From contig JBJMLS010000299.1 in NCBI GenBank assembly GCA_045805185.1, positions 1 through 6,591 of the forward strand: DNA of 6,591 nucleotides, written 5' to 3'. Below the pieces are notes generated by a model, which worked only from the letters and a program-made list of their open reading frames with translations, did not search any database and was not told the DNA's origin. Made by a program: the position numbers and the translations under genes. This stretch comes from JAHEYF01 sp045805185. Lineage in GTDB: Bacteria; Bacteroidota; Bacteroidia; B-17B0; Aurantibacillaceae. Position 1 is the first letter of the stretch. The number at the start of each line of letters is the position of its first letter. Shown one piece after another: positions 1-6,284 of the stretch.

Positions 1-836
1 ATGTATTCAATTGTCTTCGCCATATCTTTTTTATTCATGAAGATATCCGAGAGATTGGAATAGATCTTTGCTTCCAGGTGCAGGATCCCATTCTTTTTGG
101 CCAGCTCCAGTCCTTTGTAATAAAAATATTGAGCGGAATCATAATGCTCCTGATTTCCCTGGTAAATACCGTACATATTATAGCATTTCGCCATTACTTT
201 TTCGTTGTTCAGCTTCGCAGCGAGATCTATGGTTTTAAGCAAATACTTTTTAAAGGAGTGGGGCTCTTCAATATTGCTGTACAAAAGCGTTAGGGTAAAA
301 TAATCACTGACAATGCGTACGCTGTCTTTTTGTTCTCCATCGATCTTTAAGGCATGCATGTATGAATCCAGGGCTTTTGAAAAGTTGTCCTGGTTGCGGA
401 AGCATTCACCGATGTTGGTATAGAAAACAGAAGCGTATTTGAAGTTGTTTTCTTTCTTCGCTGTTTCCAACCCAACGGTATAATATTTTTCAGCTTCTGA
501 GTAGTTGGCAAGATCATCGAAGGCCGTTCCGACCAGGTTGTAGCATTTCAATAAAAGCTCTTTGCAATTGGCATCTTTAGCAATGGCCAGCGCTTTTTTT
601 CCATAGTTGAGAGCAGCCTCGTTATTTTCATTATCGGATGCTTCTTTACCCAATAAATAATTCAGTTCGGAACGGCGGCAATTGTCTTTGGCCTGATGAA
701 GAAGATCCTTTAATGAATCTCTTGCCCGGTTTGGTTCGCTGAAAACCTGTGTTCCAGCATTTAGTCCGGAAGAGGTCAAAAGCAGTACACAGAATAGAAG
801 TACGCAGGGATAGTTATTTAAGATACAGCGGTTCAA
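1..836 (-). CDS. Exported TPR-repeat protein, C-terminus cut off by window edge
   Basis: The minus-strand frame is open from a stop near 896 to base 1, so the gene is 3'-truncated (278 codons visible). No ATG occurs before about residue 160. The TTG at 836-834 gives a convincing signal peptide: a short N-region (MNRCILNNYP), a hydrophobic core (CVLLFCVLLL), and a likely cleavage near SGLNA (residues 23-27). Downstream come about five 34-40-residue TPR units (roughly 54-88, 92-128, 132-166, 213-249 and 253 onward) with typical helix signatures such as NNEAALNYGKKALAIA, YSEAEKYYTVGLETA and YDSAQYFYYKGLEL; residues 172-205 are a degenerate unit. TPR arrays mediate protein contacts. In Bacteroidota this layout often precedes a membrane helix and a histidine kinase or a LuxR/HTH output domain, but that part lies outside the window, so the output is unknown. 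The protein is likely periplasmic or membrane-anchored. The TTG start is inferred from the signal peptide; no Shine-Dalgarno is visible. Confidence 0.85.
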   Translation of the reverse strand, partial: MNRCILNNYPCVLLFCVLLLTSSGLNAGTQVFSEPNRARDSLKDLLHQAKDNCRRSELNYLLGKEASDNENNEAALNYGKKALAIAKDANCKELLLKCYNLVGTAFDDLANYSEAEKYYTVGLETAKKENNFKYASVFYTNIGECFRNQDNFSKALDSYMHALKIDGEQKDSVRIVSDYFTLTLLYSNIEEPHSFKKYLLKTIDLAAKLNNEKVMAKCYNMYGIYQGNQEHYDSAQYFYYKGLELAKKNGILHLEAKIYSNLSDIFMNKKDMAKTIEY

Positions 837-944
837 AAGAATTTTTCTAATCCTAAATATACGGTTTTTTGAATAGCGGGGAAATTGGCCGCATCATCCT
901 GAATTCTGAAGAGCAGCTAATGGTATACTCAACACAACAGGAAA

Positions 945-2600
945 TTAATGTGCAATGCTCACCGGGAAGGTCTGGGTGCCATTCTCCGTGATCAGCTTGA
1001 TGTAATAGAGACCGGAAGAAAGCTCGGAAGTTCCGATATGCAGTTGCTGGGACCCGGGATTGACCTCGCCAGTGAAGATGTCTTTGATTGCTTTACCGGA
1101 ATTATTAATAAGCTTTATATTCAGCTTGGTTTTCCTGTCCATTTTAAGATCCAAATGCACCTGATCATTTGCCGGATTTGGAAATACATTGAACTGGCTG
1201 ATCAGTTTTTTCTGCGCGGCGATCGCATTAAAGCCTGCCGGATCAATATAGATCCTGTATACGGTATCATTAGCGACAGTTGTAGTGGATTGATTTGGCG
1301 CATCGGCGCTGATCCCGCCCAGGAGATAGCCTGCAAGGATCCTGCCTGTGATCGCTTTCAGGTTGATTACACCGTTAGCATATTGCGGGACATCCGTACG
1401 AAGTACAAATTTTGCATTGCTTCCAAGAAGATAAGGCAGTTGTACCGGCAAAATGGATTCTTCCATTAATCCGTTCGCTCTTTTTGTGAAGGTGGTAATA
1501 TCACTGATGAATGGGACAAGGGTATCGCCGATAACAGTATTCGTATTGGGATCGTAATCGTTTATACTGATCCCGCCAAGAAAAGTAGTGTACATATCCT
1601 GGTTCACTGAATCGTAAACCGGGATGTTGGCGCAGGTATAATGACTCATCACCTGCTGGTAAGCATATACGCTGTCAGCATTTACGCCAATTTCAATCGG
1701 CTCGAGGTAAGGGATATCTGCATCTTTTTGAAAAACACCCCCAAATGCCATCAATGATTGTTGTCCTGCAGAATTAATAATGGGAGAAACCGTGAGGTCC
1801 CTTCGGTGAAAATTATTTGTATCCGCGCGTGCGCTGAAATTCGTGACGCTGATGGAACCGCCCGTATTCACAATATTAAATTTCCTGATTTCGTTCTGGT
1901 ATTTCTGAAGAAATAATCCGCTTCCGAATCCGTGATCATATCTTCCTGTGAAGATCTGACCGAACATCAGGTAAAAATCAGGGCCGACTTTCTGCAGATC
2001 GCCTCCGCATAATTTCAGGCTGGGATTAGTGATCTGCCGGATATAAGGAGCGATCGGCTGGCCATTCATTACCGCGTCGATCATGCTGTCGATACGGATG
2101 GAGGAAAGCGTATTAAAGGTCACAAATTTATTCTGAACACTGTCGCGGCCATAACCACCTACCATATACAGGTAATCACCATCCTGAAAGTATTGCATAT
2201 TGGAGGAGCGGAGTGGATCGGCAACGGAATAAGGTAGATTGCTTAAGCAGCTGTAATAAGACTGCCAGTTGCCCGTATCAATAACAGTAACGAAATTATT
2301 ATTGTAATCCGGGTTAAAGCCTTCATTCGCGTTCAGACTGTGCAGTCCGTTGGTGCGGCCGCCAATGACCAGCCATTTGCTGTTCAGTTGTCCAAAAGCG
2401 AAAGAGTGGAAGCCCGGAATGGTCTGAGATGTCACCACTTTTTCAATACTGATGGAAAAAGGAGGTAGCGGCGCGAATTGAGCGATCAATCCGGTTTGCA
2501 TAAACAAAACAAGAAACAAAAATATAAGGTAGATTTTTTTCACGACTGAAAATTTAATTCTCTGCAAGATAAGACATTTGAAGGAAAAGAGAAAGTTCAT
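945..2600 (-). CDS. Secreted Kelch-like beta-propeller protein with T9SS type A sorting domain
   Basis: The 551-residue frame starts at ATG 2600. A GTG at 2543-2541 (residue 20) may be the true start: it begins MKKIYLIFLFLVLF and gives a textbook signal peptide ending ...TGLIAQ, whereas the ATG adds an unusually long N-region. The body (about 48-460) is beta-rich, with recurring hydrophobic-GG strands typical of Kelch-type propellers: VIGG (78-81), YMVGG (145-149), LCGG (197-200), LMFG (211-214), MAFGG (284-288), FLGG (340-343) and YLLGG (425-429). After a short linker, residues 469-551 form a Por-secretion-system C-terminal domain: FNVFPNPA (470-477), a central strand region, then SSGLYYIKL (528-536). 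Such domains direct proteins that have crossed the inner membrane through the T9SS and are usually removed or attached to the cell surface. No catalytic motif is visible, so a binding or structural role is likely but the ligand is unknown. It is separated from mntH by 107 bp. Confidence 0.88.
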   Translation of the reverse strand: MNFLFSFKCLILQRIKFSVVKKIYLIFLFLVLFMQTGLIAQFAPLPPFSISIEKVVTSQTIPGFHSFAFGQLNSKWLVIGGRTNGLHSLNANEGFNPDYNNNFVTVIDTGNWQSYYSCLSNLPYSVADPLRSSNMQYFQDGDYLYMVGGYGRDSVQNKFVTFNTLSSIRIDSMIDAVMNGQPIAPYIRQITNPSLKLCGGDLQKVGPDFYLMFGQIFTGRYDHGFGSGLFLQKYQNEIRKFNIVNTGGSISVTNFSARADTNNFHRRDLTVSPIINSAGQQSLMAFGGVFQKDADIPYLEPIEIGVNADSVYAYQQVMSHYTCANIPVYDSVNQDMYTTFLGGISINDYDPNTNTVIGDTLVPFISDITTFTKRANGLMEESILPVQLPYLLGSNAKFVLRTDVPQYANGVINLKAITGRILAGYLLGGISADAPNQSTTTVANDTVYRIYIDPAGFNAIAAQKKLISQFNVFPNPANDQVHLDLKMDRKTKLNIKLINNSGKAIKDIFTGEVNPGSQQLHIGTSELSSGLYYIKLITENGTQTFPVSIAH

Positions 2601-2653
2601 TTGATTTAAGGCAGACGCAAAAAACCGGGATTGATTTTAATATTATGAGAAAT

Positions 2654-2694
2654 CCTTTAGCGGCCTTTGCGCAGTCTTCGCGGGCTTTGCGGTT
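2654..2694. repeat. Degenerate ~10-bp CTTTGCG-type tandem repeat in intergenic DNA
   Basis: On the plus strand four related units follow one another with a spacing of 10-11 bp: CCTTTAGCGG (2654-2663), CCTTTGCGCAG (2664-2674), TCTTCGCGGG (2675-2684) and CTTTGCGGTT (2685-2694). The core is CTTTGCGG. The array fills much of the 107-bp gap between the transporter stop and the propeller-protein start, and it is more GC-rich than the flanking DNA. From memory, similar CTTTGCG...CTTTGCG strings recur between genes in many Bacteroidota genomes; this is recollection, not a search result. It has no coding potential or clear hairpin, and its function is unknown. Confidence 0.6.
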
Positions 2695-2707
2695 AAATGC
2701 GGAATGT

Positions 2708-4573
2708 TTAGACGATCATCAGCGGTACACTGATCCCATGCCTCACCGCTTCCACCGTTGTGCCCAGCAAAAGATCCTTTAAGCCTTTGTGTCCATGCGT
2801 TCCCATTACCAGTACGTTGCACCCGGTTTCATTCACCAGTTCAGGAATGATCTTTTTTGGATTGCCAAAGCCAAGCTTTACTTCGCAGGCATAACCGGCA
2901 TCGACCACCTGCTGCTTGTAATTCAATAACATTTTTGCATCTTCTTCGCTTTCGAGATCGTAGGTTTCTTTTCCAAATATTAACGCATTCGGAGTTTCCA
3001 CAATATGCATCAGTAAATAGCGGCAGTCTTTTCCTCCCAGCATTATCGCTTTGTTGATCGCTTTTTCATCGCTGCTGCTGAAATCCACGGTAACGCCAAT
3101 AAACCGGTAGCCCGGGCTCTCCAATATCGTAAGCGTCTGTAATTCTCCATGAGGCTGGAAGCTCCTGCGTTTTTCGCGCGAGAATAAAGGCTTAAAAGTA
3201 ATGTACAAAAGGACCAAAATGAAAAACACGCAAAGCGGGATGAGGGTCAGGCCAGGCAACCAGGGATTTTCAGCATTATTGATCAGGCCTGACAGCTCTC
3301 CGAATACCAGCTTTATGTTCAGCCATACAATTATCGTTGCTGCCAGCCACGAAAATATTTTGGTCCAAACCGAAATGGCAAACTTTCCCATTCTCGTCTT
3401 GTCGCTTACGAAATGGATCAGGGGAATAACTGCAAAACCCAGTTGAAGACTAAGAATAACCTGGCTGAAAATGAGTAGTTTTTCTGTAACACTGTCTCCT
3501 AATACGATCAGGCAAATTACTGCGGGAGCAATAGCCAGAAAACGCGTGAGCAGTCTCCTTATCCAGGGCTGAATCCTGAGGTTCAGGTATCCCTCCATGA
3601 TGATCTGTCCGGCAAGTGTTCCGGTAACAGTGGAACTTTGTCCTGCCGCGATGAGGGCCACTGCGAAAAGGATGGGCGCAAGACCGGTTCCCAGCATCGG
3701 AGCCAGGAACTTATGCGCGTCTTCTATCCGGGTAACTTCATGCATTCCATTCTTAAAGAAAGAAGAAGCTGCAAGGATCAGAATAGCTGCATTTACAAAA
3801 AGTGCAAGGTTGAGTGCAATGACCGAATCGATGATGTTGAAGCGGATCGCTTTTTTTATTTCCTTATCGTTACGCTCGAATTTGCGCGTTTGTACCAGGG
3901 AACTGTGCAGGTAAAGGTTGTGGGGCATTACTGTTGCGCCGATAATTCCAATGGCAATCAGTAAGGCTTCTTCGGTTGGTATCGATGGAATGATGCCTCC
4001 GGCGACTTCAGCCAGACTGGGTTTAGCGAAGAACATCTCCGCGCCGAATGACATTCCGATGATTGCGACGAGACAAATAATGAAAGCCTCGAGTTTCCGA
4101 ATTCCGAAGTTTAACAGGAAGAGAAGGAGGAAAGTGTCGAGTACGGTAATGCAAACACCCCAGATCAGCGGCAGGCCGAACAAGAGGTTGATTCCTATTG
4201 CCATTCCGATCACTTCGGCCAGGTCGCATGCGGCAATGGCAACTTCAGCCAGAATGTACAGAATGAAATTAATGAAAGGCGGATATGTTTCGCGCGATGC
4301 CTGTGCAAGATCCTTACCCGCTACGATACCCAATCGTGCGCTCAGGCTCTGAAGCAGGATGGCAATAAGATTGCTCATCACCAGTACCCAGATGAGTGTG
4401 TATCCGTATTTGCTCCCTCCCGCAATGTCTGTTGCCCAATTGCCCGGATCCATGTACCCTACGCTGATTAGGTAAGCAGGGCCAAGAAAAGCGAAAAGCT
4501 TTTTCCACCTCGAGCCGCTAATGTTCGTGTTTACGCTTTGATTAACATCTCCTAATGACCGTCCCTGTTCCAT
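2708..4573 (-). CDS. mntH: Nramp (MntH-type) Mn2+/Fe2+ transporter fused to a universal stress protein domain
   Basis: The 621-residue protein imports divalent transition metals, probably Mn2+ and/or Fe2+, by proton-coupled transport across the inner membrane. About 12 hydrophobic segments lie between residues 28 and 461. The unwound TM1 carries the metal-site motif DPGN (42-45), and TM6 carries A-x-x-M-P-H-N (A213, M216-P217-H218-N219). The Asp/Asn and Met are the Nramp ligands that favour soft transition metals over Mg/Ca. After a basic linker (about 462-487) comes a UspA-like domain (about 488-621): a first strand with VTVDFSSS (D497) and the nucleotide-binding signature G-2x-G-9x-G-(S/T) as G591-THG594 ... 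G604-T605, which predicts ATP binding. With 12 helices both termini would be cytoplasmic, consistent with a cytosolic USP domain. Ordinary MntH proteins end near 410-460 residues, so the fusion adds roughly 160. The ATG is one base after the regulator's TAG, implying translational coupling and shared metal control. Confidence 0.95.
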   Translation of the reverse strand: MEQGRSLGDVNQSVNTNISGSRWKKLFAFLGPAYLISVGYMDPGNWATDIAGGSKYGYTLIWVLVMSNLIAILLQSLSARLGIVAGKDLAQASRETYPPFINFILYILAEVAIAACDLAEVIGMAIGINLLFGLPLIWGVCITVLDTFLLLFLLNFGIRKLEAFIICLVAIIGMSFGAEMFFAKPSLAEVAGGIIPSIPTEEALLIAIGIIGATVMPHNLYLHSSLVQTRKFERNDKEIKKAIRFNIIDSVIALNLALFVNAAILILAASSFFKNGMHEVTRIEDAHKFLAPMLGTGLAPILFAVALIAAGQSSTVTGTLAGQIIMEGYLNLRIQPWIRRLLTRFLAIAPAVICLIVLGDSVTEKLLIFSQVILSLQLGFAVIPLIHFVSDKTRMGKFAISVWTKIFSWLAATIIVWLNIKLVFGELSGLINNAENPWLPGLTLIPLCVFFILVLLYITFKPLFSREKRRSFQPHGELQTLTILESPGYRFIGVTVDFSSSDEKAINKAIMLGGKDCRYLLMHIVETPNALIFGKETYDLESEEDAKMLLNYKQQVVDAGYACEVKLGFGNPKKIIPELVNETGCNVLVMGTHGHKGLKDLLLGTTVEAVRHGISVPLMIV

Positions 4574-4574
4574 A

Positions 4575-5234
4575 CTATGCTTTCTCTACTAAGATATTTT
4601 TCGCTGCCTCATAACTCAGGAAGACCTGCTTGTTTTTTACCAGGGCTGTAATTGACTTGTCATATTCATTGATCTCATTCAGCTGTATAATATCTCCGAG
4701 ACTGATCCCGGTTTTACTGATGTATTGTAAAAAGGACCTGGAATGATCTTCAACTCCTGTAAAAATGTATTTCCCTTTTTGTTTCATTCCGGCCAGCGGC
4801 ATGGATTTAAGTACGGAGATCTTGCCGTTCTTGTCAGGGATGGGATCGCCATGGGGGTCAAACTTCGGAAAGCCAAGGTATTTGTCCAGTTCATCCACCA
4901 GTTCATCCGACTTGATATGCTCCAGCTGCTCCGCAATGTCATGAACTTCGTCCCATTTGAAATTCAGCTTTTCCACAAGAAAAACTTCCCATAGGCGGTG
5001 CTTTCGCACAATACTGATCGCGATCCGGCGACCTTTATCGCTCAGTGTTACGCCCTGGTATTTGTGGTAAATGATGAGTTTTTTCTCTGAAAGCTTCTTT
5101 AGCATATCTGTAACAGTTGCCGCTTTTGTATTTACCTGGGCCGCTATCTGGTTGGTAGATGCGGCGGCATTCGACGCAATGCTCAGCTTGTAAATTGCTT
5201 TCAGGTAATTTTCTTCCGTAAACGAATTGCCCAT
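4575..5234 (-). CDS. mntR: DtxR/MntR-family metal-dependent transcriptional regulator
   Basis: The 219-residue cytoplasmic DNA-binding protein likely represses metal-uptake genes when Mn2+ (or Fe2+) is plentiful. I chose ATG 5234 because MGNSFTEENYLKAIYKL matches the family N-terminus; an in-frame TTG at 5249 would add only MYFCI and overlaps a promoter-like box. Residues 5-75 form the winged helix (recognition region about NTKAATVTDMLKKLSEK, then the wing IIYHKYQGVTLSDKG). Residues 76-135 form the dimerisation and metal-binding domain, with RKHRLWE (H79, E83), VHD (H98) and EQLEH (E102, E105, H106), then the DPHGDPIP motif (126-133). Residues about 145-219 are a FeoA/SH3-like domain, making it the long DtxR-type architecture. 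DtxR has Cys at the position of E102 while Bacillus MntR has Glu, so Mn selectivity is inferred. Asn9 takes the place of DtxR Met10/MntR Asp8. It forms an operon with mntH directly downstream. Confidence 0.94.
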   Translation of the reverse strand: MGNSFTEENYLKAIYKLSIASNAAASTNQIAAQVNTKAATVTDMLKKLSEKKLIIYHKYQGVTLSDKGRRIAISIVRKHRLWEVFLVEKLNFKWDEVHDIAEQLEHIKSDELVDELDKYLGFPKFDPHGDPIPDKNGKISVLKSMPLAGMKQKGKYIFTGVEDHSRSFLQYISKTGISLGDIIQLNEINEYDKSITALVKNKQVFLSYEAAKNILVEKA

Positions 5235-5238
5235 GATA

Positions 5239-5246
5239 CAAAAATA
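5239..5246 (-). promoter_or_regulatory. Putative Bacteroidota -7 box (TATTTTTG) before mntR
   Basis: On the minus strand TATTTTTG matches the Bacteroidota housekeeping consensus TAnnTTTG exactly and ends 4 bases before the mntR ATG (5234). With the usual spacing, transcription would begin at or next to the start codon, giving a leaderless or nearly leaderless mRNA. No clear -33 TTG/TTTG is found about 19 bases upstream. The region is T-rich (TTTTTGTA occurs twice in tandem), so a chance match is possible. Confidence 0.4.
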
Positions 5247-5273
5247 CAAAAAATTTCGGCTATTCGTATAATA

Positions 5274-5295
5274 TATTTTAGGTGAGTCTAAAATA
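5274..5295. promoter_or_regulatory. Putative MntR/DtxR operator (8-bp inverted repeat, 6-bp spacer)
   Basis: The plus strand reads TATTTTAG (5274-5281), spacer GTGAGT, then CTAAAATA (5288-5295): perfect 8-bp arms around a 6-bp spacer. The size, AT-rich arms and TTTAG/CTAAA core resemble operators of the DtxR/MntR/IdeR family, which are about 19-22-bp palindromes. The site lies 39 bases upstream of the mntR start in the mntR-mntH promoter region. A third half-site in the same orientation as the right arm, TCTAAATA (5303-5310), lies 15 bp further upstream. Autoregulation by the adjacent regulator is the natural inference; binding is not shown. Confidence 0.6.
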
Positions 5296-5347
5296 CTCAG
5301 GTTCTAAATAATAAAGGTATTTTTGAAAGATTGCTTTCACTGAAGGG

Positions 5348-6280
5348 TCATTTCACGCGGATCACATAATCGGCAATGCACAAACCGTTAAAATAAATGG
5401 TCAGATCAAAATGTCCTTCCTTTTCAAACAGGTATTCGAAGAAATATTCGTTTGGAAGCTTGCCTTTTTTTAATTCGACCGGGACCACGAATTTATCGAG
5501 TGGAGTATAAACTGCGGCTGAAGTTATTTCTGTTCCGCACGTGAATTTTACCAGGAGCGGTTTTTTCAGTTTATGTGTGAATTTTCCTTTGGCCGGACTC
5601 AGGCTCTGTACATCCAGGTGGAAATAATCGGTATAATATATGGGCGCGCTGATGAATTGTTTTGCTTTGTGGAGTTTTTCCAGCAATTGGTATTTTTTTT
5701 CTTTGGGGAAATGATCAAGTATAAATTTTTCAGGAGGCGTAAGAAAATAATATTCGTCAAATTCTTTTACAAAGCGGCGGTTAAAGACATTGTATTTGCT
5801 GGTTGCCCAGGTTACATCCACCAGGTATTCCTTGTCGTATAATTTTACCGTGTTCCAGGCATGATCTGTTTTTTTTAGTTTGCGGTTGATGTCCCTGGGT
5901 TCTGTTTTTGTATATCCTACCACTACATTGCATGGAATGTTCACGCTTTCACACATTTCTTTCAGGAGGTTGGAAAAGCCCTGGCAAACAGCTTTATTCT
6001 TCCGGATGATCTTGTCGCTCTCCGCAAGAGAACCCGCGGATTTATTGTATTCAATGTTCTCAGTGATCCATCGGAATATTGCCCTGAATTTCTCATGATC
6101 GGTATTCAGGCCTTCGGTTAAAGGCTTAGTGATCTCACTGATGTTCTTGTATTTTTTTTTAGGAAAATTAACGGCGATGCTATCGGCTTTCCTGTAATCA
6201 AATTTTTTAATATCTATATCCTGCGCAAAAGTGGAAATGGCGAAAACGAAGACAAGCGATATGGAAAGGGAAAGCTTCAA
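5348..6280 (-). CDS. Exported transglutaminase-like (Cys-His-Asp) superfamily protein
   Basis: The 310-residue protein begins at TTG 6280. The first internal Met is residue 109, and the TTG gives a clear signal peptide (MKLSLSISLVFVFAISTFAQ, cleavage at or near residue 20), so export to the periplasm or cell surface is expected. Residues about 60-160 form a transglutaminase-like fold: FRAIFRWITENIEY (66-78), the nucleophile Cys99 in KAVCQGFSNLLKEMC, VVVGYTK (119-125), His140 in DHAWNTV and Asp155 in LVDVTWA, a complete Cys-His-Asp triad. The following segment FILDHFPKEKKYQLL (186-200) recalls the H-F-P...W-Q-L-L motif of kyphoscoliosis-peptidase (KY)-like members. Residues about 220-310 are a beta-rich C-terminal domain. 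Bacterial members of this superfamily are often peptidases rather than crosslinkers; the substrate is unknown. It lies 4 bases after the stop of the partial gene upstream, implying an operon with coupled translation. Confidence 0.9.
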   Translation of the reverse strand: MKLSLSISLVFVFAISTFAQDIDIKKFDYRKADSIAVNFPKKKYKNISEITKPLTEGLNTDHEKFRAIFRWITENIEYNKSAGSLAESDKIIRKNKAVCQGFSNLLKEMCESVNIPCNVVVGYTKTEPRDINRKLKKTDHAWNTVKLYDKEYLVDVTWATSKYNVFNRRFVKEFDEYYFLTPPEKFILDHFPKEKKYQLLEKLHKAKQFISAPIYYTDYFHLDVQSLSPAKGKFTHKLKKPLLVKFTCGTEITSAAVYTPLDKFVVPVELKKGKLPNEYFFEYLFEKEGHFDLTIYFNGLCIADYVIRVK

Positions 6281-6284
6281 CTGA

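Noticed and set aside
78..293. 71-codon plus-strand open frame near the left edge
   Set aside because: It is the reverse of the TPR-coding frame, which gives a coherent repeat protein; the plus-strand product has no recognisable features.
948..1469. 173-codon open frame on the plus strand opposite the secreted propeller protein
   Set aside because: It lies fully antisense to a well supported gene, has no recognisable domain or signal, and its sequence looks like a frame shadow rich in Arg, Ile and Cys.
2601..2640. CCCGGTTTTTTG on the minus strand, suggestive of a terminator T tract after mntH
   Set aside because: There is no stem of useful length preceding the T run; only CCGG is self-complementary.
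3597..4352. Three overlapping plus-strand open frames of 105-144 codons opposite the transporter
   Set aside because: They are antisense to conserved Nramp transmembrane segments, overlap each other in different frames, and show no family features.
5235..5249. Upstream TTG start for the regulator adding five residues (MYFCI)
   Set aside because: The ATG at 5234 matches the family N-terminus, and the extra bases overlap the -7-like box.
5324..5339. Inverted repeat TGAAAG-ATTG-CTTTCA just after the transglutaminase-like gene, a possible terminator
   Set aside because: The stem is only 6 bp and AT-rich, and in the direction of transcription it is followed by A residues rather than a T tract, so it does not qualify as an intrinsic terminator.
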